Origin: Mercurialis annua
Lineage: Eukaryota; Streptophyta; Magnoliopsida; Malpighiales; Euphorbiaceae
Reading direction: 5' to 3'
Length of the DNA stretch: 64,000 nucleotides
Assembly: GCF_937616625.2 (NCBI RefSeq)
Contig: NC_065572.1
Coordinates: 45,473,653-45,537,652, forward strand
The position numbers and the translations under genes are program-made. The notes below the pieces were generated by a model. It was not told the DNA's origin. It saw nothing but the letters and a program-made list of their open reading frames with translations, and did no database searches. Positions 22,810 to 35,576 of this stretch are shown here, in pieces (the stretch's first letter is position 1; each line of letters opens with the position of its first letter).

Positions 22810-24584
22810 TCAAGTCTCTTTAACGCGTCGTTCCGATTACCTAAGCATGGTTATATTACATTACGCCAAGTGCGCGTTAAAAATGTCGCTAGATTAGTAT
22901 GTCGCGTCACAAGTCTCTTTAACTCGTCGTTACGATTACCTAAGCATGGTTAGCTTATATTACGCAAAGTGTGCGTGAAAAGTGACGTTATATTAGTGTG
23001 GCGCGTCTCAAGTCTCTTTAACGCTTCGTTTCGATTGCCATGCTTATGTCATGTTACAAGTCTCTCTAACAAGTCGTTTCGATTACCAAAGCATGCTTAG
23101 GTTATATTAGGACATTGAGCGTGAAAATTAACAATAGATTAGTATGTCGCGTCTCAAGTCTCTTTAACGCATCGTTCCAATTACTTAAGCACGGTTAGGT
23201 TATTTTATGCAAAGTGTGCGTGAAAAGTGACACTAGATTAGTATGTCGCGTCTCAACTCTCTTTAATGCGTCAATCCGATTACCTAAGCATGGTTAGGTT
23301 ATATTACGCAATGTGTGCGTGAAAACTGCTACTAGGTTAGTATGTTGCGTCTCAAGTCTCTTTAACGCGTCGTTCCGATTACCTAAGCATAGTTAGGTTA
23401 TATTACGCAAAATGTGCATGAAAAGTGACGCTAGATTAGTATGTCGCGTGTCATGTCTCTTTAACTTGTTGTTCCGATTACTTGAGCATGGTTAGGTTAT
23501 ATTACGCAAAGTGTGCTTGAAAAGTGACGCTAGATCAGTATGTCGCTTCTCAAGTCTCTTTAATTCGTCGTTCCGATTACCTAAGCATGGTTAGGTTAAA
23601 TTACGCAAGTCTCTTTTTAAAGCGACGTTTTGATTACCATGCTTAAGTCGCGTCACAAGTCTCTCTTACGCGTCGTTCTGATTACCTAAGAAGGTTAGGT
23701 TATATTACGCAAAGTGTGCATGAAAAGTGACGCTAGATTAGTATATCGCGTCGCAAGTCTCAATAACGCGTCATTCCGATTACCTAAGCATGTTTACGTC
23801 ATATTACACAGTGTGCGCGAAAAGTGACGCTAGATTAATATTTCGCATCTCAAGTCTCTTTAACACCGTCGTTTCGATTACCATGCTTATGTCGCGTCAC
23901 AAGTCTCTCTAACGCGTCGTTCCGATAATAGATTAGTATGTCGCGTCTCGAGTCTCTTAAACGCGTCGTTCCGATTACCTAAGCATGGTTAGGTTGTATT
24001 ACGCAAAGAGTGCTTGAATAGTGACACTAGATTTGGATGTCGCGTCTCAAGTCTATTTAACGCGTTGTTTCCATTACCTAAGCAAAGTTAGGTTATTTTA
24101 TACAAAGTGTGCGTGAAAAGTGACACTAGATTAGTATGTCGTGTCATAAGTCTCTTTAACGCGTCGTTTCGATTACCTATGTATGGTTAGGTTATTTTAT
24201 GCAAAGTGTGCGTGAAAAGTGACGCTAGATTAGTATGTTGCGTCTCAAGTCTCTTTAACGCGTTGTTACGACTATCTAAGCATGGTTAGGTTATTTTACA
24301 CAAATTGTGCATGAAAAGTGACGCTAGATTACTATGTCGCGTCTCAAGTCTCTTTAACTCGTCGTTCTGATTACCTAAGCATGGTTAGGTTATAGTATGC
24401 AAAGTGTGCGTGAAAAGGATCAATAGATTTGTGTGTCGTGTCTCAAGTCTCTTTAACGCGTCGTTTCGATTACATAAGCATGGTTGGGTTATATGACGCA
24501 AAGTGTGCGTGAAAAGTGACGCTAGATTAGCATGTCGCGTCTCAAGTCTCTTTAACGCATCGTTCCGATTACCTAAGCATGGTT

Positions 24585-25080
24585 TTGTTATATTGCGCAA
24601 AGAGTGCGTGAATAGTGACGCTAGATTAGTATGTCGTGTCTCAAGTCTCTTTAACGCGTTGTTCCAATTATTTAAGCATGGTTAGGTTATATTGCACAAA
24701 GTGTGATCGAAAAGTGAAAATAAATTAGTATGTCGCGTCTCAAGTCTCTTTAACGCGTCGTTCCGATTACCTAAGCATGGTTAGGTTATATTGCGCAAAG
24801 AGTGCATGAATAGTGACGCTAGATTAGTATGTCGTGTCTCAAGTTTCTTTAACTCGTTGTTCCGATTATTTAAGCATGGTTAGGTTATATTGCGCAAAGT
24901 GTGAGCGAAAAGTGAAAATAGATTAGTATGTCGAGTCTCAAGTCTCTTAAACGCGTCGTTCCGATTACCTAAGCATGGTTAGATTATATTACGCAAAGAG
25001 TGCGTGAATAGTGATACTGGATTTGTATGTCGCGTCTCAAGTCTCTTTAACGCGTTGTTACGATTACTTATGCATGGTTA
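24585..25080 (+). repeat. 198-bp dimer repeat, first site
   Basis: Two alternating monomer types repeat at 198 bp. One has GCGCAAAGAGTGCGTGAATAG, the other GCAAAGTGTGATCG or GTGAGCG followed by AAAAGTGAAAATA. Type-one landmarks fall at 24595 and 24793. The same series recurs 2724 bp downstream. Confidence 0.8.
24770..24785. repeat. near-palindrome at the monomer junction (reference copy)
   Basis: CCTAAGCATGGTTAGG reads as CCTAACCATGCTTAGG on the other strand, so 14 of 16 positions are symmetric. It is present in most full-length monomers at the chosen monomer boundary. The same place is where the 48-bp units are rearranged. Confidence 0.8.
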
Positions 25081-27309
25081 GGTTATTTTATGCAAAGTGT
25101 GCGTGAAAAGTGACGCTAGATTAGTATGTTGCGTCTCAAGTCTCTTTAACGCGTCGTTCCGATTACCTAAGCCTGGTTAGGTTATAAAAAGCAAAGAGTC
25201 GTGAATAGTGTGACGCTAGATTAGTGTGTCGCGTCTCAAGTCTCTTTAACGCGTGTTCCGATTACGTAAGCATGGTTAGGTTATATTACACAAAGTGTGC
25301 GTAAAAAGTGACACAAAATTAGTATTGCGCGTCTCAAGTCATTTTAATGTGTCGTTCCGATTACCAAAGCATGGTTAGGTTATATTATGCAAAGTGTTTG
25401 TAAAAAGTTACTCTAGATTAGTACGGCTCGTTTCAAGTCTCTTTAACGCGTCGTTTCGACTACTATTCTTATGTCGCTTAACAAGTGTCTCTAACGCGTT
25501 GTTATGATTACCTAAGCAAAGTGTGCGTGAAAAGTGACATAAATTAGTATGTCGTGCCTCAAGTCTCTTTAACACATCGTTCCGATTACCTAAGCATGGA
25601 TATGTTATATTACGCCAAGTGCGCGTTAAAAGTTTCTCTAAATTAGTATGTCGCATCACAAGTCTCTTTAACGCATTGTTACGGTTACATAAGCATGGTT
25701 AGGTTATATTACGCAAAGTATGCATAAAAATTGACGCTAGATTAGTATGTTGTGTCTCAAGTCTCTTTAACGCGTCGTTTCGATTACCATGCTTATGTTA
25801 CGTTACAAGTCTCTCTAACATGTCGTTCTGATTACCTAAGCATGGTTAGGTTATATTATGCAAAGTATGCAAGTGACGCTAGATTAGTATGTTGTGTCTC
25901 AAGTCTCTTTAACGCGTCGTTTCGATTACCATGCTTATGTTATGTTACAAGTCTCTCTAACATGTCGTTCTGATTACCTAAGCATGGTTAGGTTATATTA
26001 CGCAAAGTGTGCTTGAAAAGTGACAATGGATTAGTGTGTCGCGTCTTAAGTCCCTTTAACGCGTCGTTACAATTATCTAAGCATGGTTAGGTTATTTTAC
26101 GCAAATTGTGCGTGAAAAGTGACACTAGATTAGTTTGTCGCGTCTCAAGTCACTTTAACGCGTCGTTCCGATTACCTAAGCATGGTTAGGTTATATTACG
26201 TAATGTGTGCGTGAAAATTGTCGCTAGGTTAGTGTGTCGCGTCTCAAGTCTATTTAACGCGTCGTTCCTATTACCTAAGCATGGTTAGATTATATTACGC
26301 AAAGTGTGGGTGAAAAGTGATGCTAGATTAGTATGTCGCATCTCAAGACTCTTAAACGCGTCGTTCTGATTACCTAACCATGGTTAGGTTATATTACGCA
26401 AAGAGTGCGTGAAAAATGACGTGAGATTTGTATATCGCGTCTCAACTCACTTTAATGCGTCGTTCCGATTACCCAAGAATGGTTAGGTTTACGCGAAGTG
26501 TGCGAGAAAAGTAACGCTAGATAAGTATTTCACGTCTCAAGTCTCTTTAACTCGTCGTTCCGATTACCTAAGCATTGTTAGGTCATATTACCCAAGGTGT
26601 ACATGAAAAGTGACGCTAGATTAGTATGTCGCGTCTCAAGGCTCTTTAATGCGTCGTTCCGATTACCTAAGCATGGTTCGGTTATATTATGCGAAGTTGG
26701 CGTGAAAAGTGACGCTAGATTAGTATTTCGCGTCTCAAGTCTCTTTAACGTGTCGTTTCGATTACCTAAGCATGGTTAGGTTATATTATGCAAAGTTTGC
26801 GTTAAAAGTGACGCTTAGTATGTCACGTCTCAAGTCTCTTTAACGCGTCGTTTCGATTACCAAAGCATGGTTAGGTTATAGTACGCAAAGTGTGCGTGAA
26901 AAGGATCAATATATTAGTATGTCGTGTCTCAAGTCTATTTCACGCGTGGTTCCAATTACCTAAGCATGGTTAGGTTTTATTATGCAAACTTTGTAAAAAA
27001 AGTGACGCTAGATTTGTATGTCCAGTCTCAAGTCTCTTTTACGCGTCGTTCTGATTACCTAAGCATGGTTAGGTTATATTACGCAAAGTGTGCGTAAAAA
27101 GTGACGCTATGTTTCTTCTCAAATCTCTTTAACGCGTCGATACTATTACCATGCTTATCTCGCGTCACAAGTCTCTTTAACGCGTCGTTTCTATTACCTA
27201 AGCATGGTTGGGTTATATGACGCAAAGTGTGCGTGAAAAGTGACGCTAGATTAGTATGTCGCGTCTCAAGTCTCTTTAACGCATCGTTCCGATTACCTAA
27301 GCATGGTTT
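25081..27309 (+). repeat. satellite block between the two dimer sites
   Basis: Forward monomers, including a local tandem copy of 142 bp (landmark GACGCTAGATTAGTATGTTG at 25733 and 25875) made of one shortened 99-bp unit plus one 48-bp unit. No gene seen. Confidence 0.82.
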
Positions 27310-27800
27310 TGTTATATTGCGCAAAGAGTGCGTGAATAGTGACGCTAGATTAGTATGTCGTGTCTCAAGTCTCTTTAACGCGTTGTTCCAATTATTTAAG
27401 CATGGTTAGGTTATATTGCGCAAAGTGTGATCGGAAAGTGAAAATAGATTAGTATGTCGCGTCTCAAGTCTCTTTAACGCGTCGTTCCGATTACCTAAGC
27501 ATGGTTAGGTTATATTGCGCAAAGAGTGCGTGAATAGTGACGCTAGATTAGTATGTCGTGTCTCAAGTTTCTTTAACGCGTTGTTCCGATTATTTAAGCA
27601 TGGTTAGGTTATATTGCGCAAAGTGTGAGCGAAAAGTGAAAATAGATTAGTATGTCGAGTCTCAAGTCTCTTTAACGCGTCGTTCCGATTACCTAAGCAT
27701 GGTTAGGTTATATTACGCAAAGAGTGCGTGAATAGTGACACTAGATTAGTATGTCGCGTCTCAAGTCTCTTTAACGCGTTGTTACGATTACTTATGCATG
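27310..27800 (+). repeat. 198-bp dimer repeat, second site
   Basis: Near-identical to 24585-25080 at an offset of 2724 bp, including the GTGATCG and GTGAGCG variants. A segment of about 0.7 kb around it was duplicated. This copy keeps AACGCG where the first has AACTCG (near 24852), so either copy may be the less changed at a given site. Confidence 0.8.
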
Positions 27801-30800
27801 GTTGGGTTATATTACACAAAGTGTGCGTGAAAATGACGCTAGATTAGTATGTCGCGTCTCAAGACTCTATAACGCCTCGTTCCAATTTCCTAAGCAGGGT
27901 TAAGCTATATTACACAAAGTTTGCGTGAAAACTGACGCTAGATTAGTATGTCGCGTCTAAAGTCTCTCTAACGCGTCGTTCCGATTTCCTAAGCATGGTT
28001 AGGTTATATTACGTAAAGTGTGCGTAAAAAGTGACCCTAGATTAATATGGCGCATCTCAAGTCTCATTAACGCATCGTTTCGATTACCTTGCTTATATCA
28101 AGTCACAATTCTCTCTAACGCGTTTTTCCGATTACCTAAGCATGGTTAGGTTATATTACGCAAAGTGTGTGTGAAAAATGACAATAGATTAGTATGTCGT
28201 GTCTCAAGTCTATTTAACGCGTCGTTCCAACTATCTAAGCGTGGTTCGGTTATATTACGCAAAGTGTGCGTGAAAAGTGCTGCTAGATTAGTAGTATGTC
28301 GTGTCTCAAGCCTCTTGAACGCGTTGTTTCGATTAACTAAGCGTGGTTTGGTTATATTACGTATAGAGTGCGTGAAAAGTGACGCAAGAAGTATGTCGCG
28401 TCTCAGGTCTCTTATACGCGTTGTTCCGATTACCCAAGAATGGTTATGTTATATTACGCAAGGTGTGCGAGAAAAGTAACACAAGATTGTCTCATCTCAA
28501 GTCTCTTTGACTTAAACGTGACGCTAGATTACTATCCCGCATCTCATGGCTCTTTAATGCGTCGTTTCAATTACCTAAGCGTGGTTAGGTCATTTTATGC
28601 AAAGTTTGCGTGAAAAGTCCTAGATTAGTATGTCCCGTCTCAAGTCTCTTTAACGCGTCGTTTCGATTACCATGCTTATGTCGCGTCACAAGTCTCTCTA
28701 ACGCGTCTTTCTGATTACCTAAGCATGGTTTGGTGATAAGCATGGTTAGGTTATATTACGCAAAGTGTGCTTGAAAAGTGACTATTGATTATGATGTCGC
28801 GTATCAATTCTATTTGACGCACCATTCCAATTACCTAAGCATGGTTAGGTTATATTACGCAAAGCGTGCTCGAAAAGTGACGCTAGATTAGGATGTCGCG
28901 TCTCAAATCTGTTTAACGCGTCATTCCGATTACCTAAGCATGGTTAGGTTATATTACGCTGGTGTGCCGAATAAGTGACGCTAGATTAGTATGTCGAGTC
29001 TCAAGTCTTTTAACGCGTCGTTCAAATTATGCAAAGTGTGCGTGAAAAGTAACAATAGCTTTGTATGTTGCGTCTCAAGTCTCTCGAACGCGTCGTTCCG
29101 ATTACCCTTATGGTTAGGTTATATTACGCAAAGAGTGCATGAAAAGTGACGCTAGATTAGTATGTCGCGTCTCAAGTGTCTTTAACGCGTCGATCCGATT
29201 ACCTCTGAATGTTTAGGTTATATTACGCAAAGTGTGCAAGAAAAGTAACAATAGCTTTGTATGTCGCGTCTCAAGTCTCTCGAACGCGTCGTTTCGATTA
29301 CCCTTATGGTTAGGTTATATTACGCAAAGAGTGCGTGAAAAGTGACACTAAATTATTATGTCGCGTCTCAAGTGCCTTTAACGAGTCGATCCGATTACCT
29401 GTGAATGTTTAGGTTATATTACGCATAGTGTGCGAGAAAAGTAATGCGGGATTAATATCTCGCGTCTAAAGGCTCTTTAATGGGTCGTTCCGATTACCTT
29501 AGCATGGTAAGGTAATATTAAGCAAAGTTTGCGTGAAAAGTGACGTTAGATTAGTATGTCGCATCTCAAGTCTCTTTAATGCGTCGTTCCGATTACCTAA
29601 GCATGGTTAGGTTATATTACGCAAGGTGTGCGTGAAAGGAGACGCTAGATTAGTATGTCGCGTCTCAAGTCTCTTTAATGCGTCGTTCCGTTTACCTAAG
29701 CATGGTTAGGTTATATTATGCAAAGTTTGCGTGAAAAGTGACACTAGATTAGTATGTCGTCTTCGATAACCATGCTTATGTCGCGTCACAAGTCTCTCTA
29801 ACTCGTCGTTCCGATTACCTATGTATGGTTAGGTTATATTACACAAAGTGTGCGTCAAAAGTAACAATAGATTAGTATGTTGCGTCCCAAGTCTCTTTAA
29901 CGCGTTGTTCCGATTACCTAAGCATGGCTAGGTTACATTACGCAAAGTGTGCGTGAAAAGTGACGCTAGATTAGTATGCCGCGTCTCAAGTCTCTTTAAC
30001 ATGTCGTTTCGATTACCATGCTTATGTCGCGTCAAAAGTCTCTTAATCGCGTTGTTTTAATTACCTAAGCATTGTTAGGTTATATTACGCAAATGGTGAT
30101 TGAAAAGTGACGCAAGATTAGTATGTCGTGTCTCAATTCTCTTTAACACGCTTTTCCTATTACATAAGCATGGTAAGGTTATATTACGCAAAGCGTGCGT
30201 GAAAAGTGACGCTGGATTAGTATGTCGAGTCTCAAGTCTGTTTAACGCATCGTTTAGGTTATATTACGCAAAGTGTGCGTGAAAAGTGACGCTAGATTAG
30301 TATGTCGCATCTCAAATTCTCTTTAACGCGTTGTTCCGATTATCTAAGAATGATTAGATTTTATTACGCAAAGTGTACGTAAAAAGTGACGTTAGATTTG
30401 TATGGTGCGTCTCAAGTCTCTTTAATGCGTCGTTTCGATTACCATGCATATATCGCGTCACAAGTCTCTCTAACGCCTCGTTCCGATTACCTAAGCATGG
30501 TTAGGTTAGATTATGCAAAGGGTGCGTGAAAAGTGAGGATAGATTAGTATGTCGCGTCTCAATTCTCTTTGACATGTTGTTCCGATTACCTAAGCATGGT
30601 TACGTTATATTACGCAAAGCGTGTGTGAAAAGTGACGCTAGATTAGTATGTTGCGTCTCAAGTCTGTTTAACGCGTCGTTCTGATTACGTAAGCATGGTT
30701 AGTTTATTTTACGCAAAGTGTGCATGAAAAGTGACGCTAGATAAGTATGTCGCGTTCTTTTAACGCATCATTCTGATTACCTAAGCATGGTTAGGTTATA

Positions 30801-33800
30801 TTACGCAAAGAGTGCGTGAAAAGCGCTGCTAGGTTAGTATGTTGCGTCTCAAGTCCCTTTAACGCGTCGTTCCGACTACCCATGAATGGTTAGTTTATAT
30901 TACGCAAAGTGTGGGAGAAAAGTAACACTAGATTAGTATGTCAAGACTCAAGTCTCTTTAACGCGTCGTTTTGATTATCTATGTATGGTTAGGAAGGTGT
31001 GTGTGAAAAGTGACGCTAGATTAGTATGTCGCGTCTCAAGGCTCTTTAATGCGTCGTTCCGATTACCTAAGCATGGTAAGATTATATTATGCAAAGCATG
31101 CGTGAATAGTGACGCTAAATTAGTATGTCGCGTCTCAAGTCTGTTTAACCCATCGCTTCGGTTATATTACGCAAAGTGTGCGTGAAAAGTGACGCTAGAC
31201 TAGTATGTCGCGCCTCAAGTATCTTTAACACGTTGTTTCGATTACTTAAGCATAGTTAGGTTACATTACGCAAAGTGTGCGTGAAAAGTAAAGCTAGATT
31301 AATATGTCGTGTCTTAAGTCTCTTTAACGCGTCGTTTCGATTACCATTCTTATGTTGCGTCACAAGTCTCTCTAACGCGCCGTTCCGATTATCTATGCAT
31401 GGTTAGGTTAGATTACGCAAAGGGTACGTGAAAAGTGACGCTAAATTAGTATGTCACGTCTCAATTCTCTTTGACACGTTGTTCCGAGTACCTAAGCATG
31501 GTTAGGTTATATTACCCAAACTGTGCGTGAAAAGTGATGCTAGATTAGTATGTCGCGTCTCAAGTTTCTTTTATGCGTCGTTCCTATTACCTAAGCATGG
31601 TTAGGTTACTTTACGCAGAGTGTGCGTGAAAAGTGACGCTAGATTAGTATGTCGCGTCTCAAGTCTCTTTAACGCGTCTTTCTGATTACTTAAGCATGGT
31701 TAGGTTATATTACACACAGTGTGCCTAAACAGTGACGCTAGATTAGTATGTCGAGTCTCAGGTCTCTTTAGCATGTCGTTCCGATTACCTAATCAAGGTT
31801 ACGTTATATTACGCAAAGTTTGCGTGAAAAGTGACGCTAGATTAGTATGTCGCGTCTCAAGTCTCTTTTACACGTCTCTTCATTACTAAAGAAAGGTTAG
31901 GTTATATTACGCAAAGTGTGCGTGAAAAGTAACGATAGATTATTGTGTCGCGTATCAAGTCTCTTTAGCGCGTCGTTTCGATTACCATTCTTATCTCGCG
32001 TCACATGTCTCTTTAACCCGTCGTTAAGATTACCTAAGCATGGTTAGGTTGTATTACGCAAAGTGCGCTTGAAAAGTGATGTTAGATTAGCATAGCGCGT
32101 CTCAAGTCTCTTTAATGTGTCTTTCCGATTACCTAAGCATGTATAGTTTGAATTACACAAAGTGTGCGTGAAAAGTAACAATAGATTAGTATGCTGCATC
32201 TCAAGTCTCTTTAACGCGTTGTTGTGATTACCTAAGCATGGTTAGGTTATTTTACACAAAATGTGCGTGAAAAGTGACGCTATATTAGTATGTCGCATCT
32301 TAAGTCTCTTTAATGCGTCGTTCCGATTACCTAAGCATGGTTATGTTATATTACGCAAAGTGTGCGTTAAAAGTGACGCTAGATTAGTATGTCGCATCTC
32401 AAGTCTCTTTAATGCGTCGTTCCGATTACCTCAGCATGGTTAGGTTATATTATGCAAAATGTGCTTGAAAAGTGACAATTGATTAGTATGTCGCGTCACA
32501 AGTGTCTCTAACGCGTCGTTCCGATTACCTAAGCATTGTTAGATAATATTAGACAAAGTGTGCGTGATAAGTGATGCTAGATTAATAGGTCGCGTCTCAA
32601 GAGTATTGCGTCGTTCCGATTACCTAAGCATGGTTAGCTTATATTACGCAAAGAGTGCGTTAATAGTGATGCAAGATTAGTATGTCGCGTCACAAGTCTC
32701 TCTAACGCGTCGTTCCGATTACCTAAGCATGGTTTGGTTATATTAGGCAAAGTGTGCATGAAAAGCGACGCTAGATTAGTATGTCGCCTCCCAAGTCTCT
32801 CTAACGCGTCGTTCTGATTACCTAAGCATGGTTAGGTTATATTACACAGAGTGTGCGTGAAAAGTGACCCTAGATTAGTATGTCGCGACTAAAGTTTCTT
32901 TAACGCGTCGTTCTGATTACCTAAGCATGGTTAGGTTATTTTACGCAAAGAGTGCGTGAAAAGTGATGCTAGATTACTATGTCGTGTCTCAAGTGTCTTT
33001 AACGCGTCGTTCGGATTATCTAAGCATGGTTTGGTTATATTACGCAAAGTGTGCGTGAAAAGTGACGCTAGATTAGTATGTCGAGTCTCAAGTCTCTTTA
33101 ACGCGTCGTTACGATTACCTAATCATGGTTAGGTTCTTTTACGCAAAGAGTGCGTAAAAAATTACGTTACATTAGTATGGCGTGTTTCAAGTCACTTTAA
33201 TATGTCGTTTCGATTACCATGCTTATGTCGCGTCACAAGTGTCTCTAACGCGTCGTTCTGATTACCTCAGCATGGTTAGGTTATATTCCGCAAAGTGTGC
33301 GTGAAAAGTATCAATAGATTAGTATGTCGCTTCTTAAGTCTCTTTAACGCGTCGTTCTGATTACCTAAGCATGGTTAGGTTATTTTACGCAAAGTGTGCA
33401 ATAAAAGGGACGCTAGATTAGTATGTCGCGTCTCAAGTCTCTTTAACGCGTGTTCTAATTACCTAAGCATGGGTAGGTTATACTACGCAAAGTGTGCGTG
33501 AATAGTGACGCTATATAAGTATGTCGCGATTCAATTCTCTTTAACGCGTCGTTCCGATTACCTAAGCATGGTTAGGTTATATTACGCAAAGTCTGCGTCA
33601 AAGTGACGCTAGATTAGTATGTCGTGTCTAAAGTCTCTTTAACTAGTCGTTTTGATTACCTAAGCATGGTTAGGTTATATTACGCAAAGTGTGCGTGAAA
33701 AGTGACGTAAGATTAGTATGGCGCGTCCTAAGTCTCTTTAATGCGTCGTTCCTATTACCTAAGCATGGTTAGGTTATATTACGCAAAGTGTGTGTGAAAA

Positions 33801-35576
33801 GTGACGCTAGATTAGTATGTCGCATCTCAAGTCTACTATACGCGTTTTTCCATTACCAAAGAATGGTTAGGTTATATTACGCAAAGTGTGCGTGAAAAGT
33901 AACGATAGATTACTATGTCGCGTCTCAAGTCTCTTTAGCGCGTCGTTTCAATTACCATGCTTATCTCGCGTCACAGGTCTCTTTAACGCGTCGTTCCGAT
34001 TACATAAGCATGGTTATATTATGCAAAGTGTGCGTGAAAAGTGACGCTAGATTAGTATGTCGCGTCCAAACTCTCTCTAACGCGTCATTCCGATTTCCTA
34101 AGCATGGTTAGGTTATATTATGCGAAGTGTGAGTGAAAAGTGATGCTAGATTAGTATGTCGCGTCTCAAGTCTCTCTAACGCGTCGTTCTGATTTCCGAA
34201 GGCGCGTCTCAAGTCTCTTCAACGCGTCGTTTCGATTACCATTATGTGGCGTCACAAGTCTCTCTATTTGTTGTTCCGATTATTTAAGCATGGTTAGGTT
34301 ATATTATGCAAAGTGTGTGTGAAAAGCGACGCTAGATTAGTATGTCGCGTCGCAAGTCTCTCTAAAGCGTCGTTCGGATTACTTAAGCATGGTTAGGATA
34401 TATTACGCAGAGTGTGCGTGAAAAGTGACCTAGTATAGTATGTCGGGACTCAAGTTTCTTTAACGCGTCGTTCCGATTACCTATGCATGGTTAGGTTATT
34501 TTATGCAAATGTGTTGGCAAAGTGACGCTAGATTAGTATGTTGCGACTCAAGTCTCTTTAACGCGTCGTTCCAATTACCTAAGCATAGTTAGGTTACGTT
34601 GCGCAAAGTCTTCGTAAAAGTGACGCTAGATTAGTATGTCACGTATAAACTCTCTCTAACGCGTCATTCCTTTTTCCTAAGCATGATTAGGTTATATTAT
34701 GCAAAGTGTGCGTGAAAAGTGACGCTAGATTAGTATGTCGCATTTCAAGTCTCTTTAATGCGTCGTTCCGATTAACTAAGCATGGTTATGTTATATTACG
34801 CAAAGTGTGCGTGAAATGTGACGCTAGATTAGTATGTCGCGTCTCAAGTCTCTTTAATGCGACGTTCCGATTACCTCAGCATGGTTAGGTTATATTATGC
34901 AAAATATGCGTGAAAAGTGACAATTGATTAGTATGTCGCGTCTCAAGTCTCTTTAATGCGACGTTCCGATTACCTCAGCATGGTTAGGTTATATTATGCA
35001 AAATATGCGTGAAAAGTGACAATTGATTAGTATGTCGCGTCACAAGTGTCTCTAACGCGTCGTTCCGATTACCTAAGCATTGTTAGATTATATTATGCAA
35101 AGTTTGTGTCATAAGTGATGCTAGATTAGTATGACGCGTCTCAAGAGTATCTAACGCGTCGTTCCGATTACCTAAGCATGGTTAGGTTATATTACGCAAG
35201 AATGCGTTAATAGTGACGCTAGATTAGTATGTTGCGTCACAAGTCTCTCTAAAGCGTCGTTCCGATTACCTAAGCATGGTTTTGTTATATTAGGCAAAGT
35301 GTGCGTGAAAAGCGACGCTAGATTAGTATGTCGCGTCCCAAGTCTCTCTAACGCGTTGTTCTGATTACCTAAGCATGGTTAGGTTATTTTAGGCAGAGTG
35401 TGCGTGAAAAGTGACCCTAGATTAGTATGTCGCGACTCAAGTTTCTTTAAGTCGTACTGATTACCTAAGCATGGTTAGGTTATTTTAAGCACAGTGTGCT
35501 TGAAAAGTGACGCTAGATTAGTATGTCGTGTCTCAAGTGTCTTTAACGCGTCGTTCGGAATACCTAATCTAGCTGC
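27801..35576 (+). repeat. diverged satellite block ending at the first orientation switch
   Basis: Forward monomers with many private variants. A dimer-sized duplication is visible around 29036-29430 (AACAATAGCTTTGTATG at 29051 and 29247). 32261-33050 and 34706-35570 are direct copies about 2.45-2.55 kb apart. One 99-bp unit is duplicated essentially without change at about 34829-35027. The block ends in CCTAA at about 35577. No gene or foreign insert recognised. Confidence 0.85.
34829..35027 (+). repeat. very recent single-monomer duplication
   Basis: Two adjacent units share the rare variants GCGACGTTCCGATTACCTCA and GCAAAATATGCG. Landmark positions 34873 and 34972 are exactly 99 bp apart. 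The neighbouring copy at about 32420-32480 has only one such unit. Confidence 0.85.

Larger units (their letters stand above)
22752..22850 (+). repeat. reference 99-bp monomer
   Basis: This copy matches the consensus I derived by eye and serves as a coordinate reference. It starts at TTAGG and ends at CATGG. CpG dinucleotides occur in ACGCA, TGCGT, GACGC, TCGCGTC (two), AACGCGTCG (three) and CCGATT. That is nine, against about 4.6 expected from its base composition. Confidence 0.9.
18387..24584 (+). repeat. diverged satellite block
   Basis: To about 19080 this is the end of the second segment copy. 19080-19220 matches 41470-41590. From about 19220 to 21100 the monomer order (GACGCGTGTC, AAAAAAGTGACGG, CATGGAAAGC, TCTATGATG) is shared with 44640-46250 and 51900-53660, so this is an older relative of both. 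After 21.1 kb monomers are more individual, with many CpG transitions. No gene or insert recognised. Confidence 0.85.

Noticed and set aside
22752..22850. CENP-B box in the monomer
   Set aside because: No match to the known box pattern (TTCGnnnnAnnCGGG core) by eye; centromere function cannot be argued from this.
24770..24790. Telomere-like TTAGG/CCTAA motifs
   Set aside because: They occur once per 99 bp as part of the monomer and are not in tandem; the typical plant telomere repeat TTTAGGG in tandem is absent.
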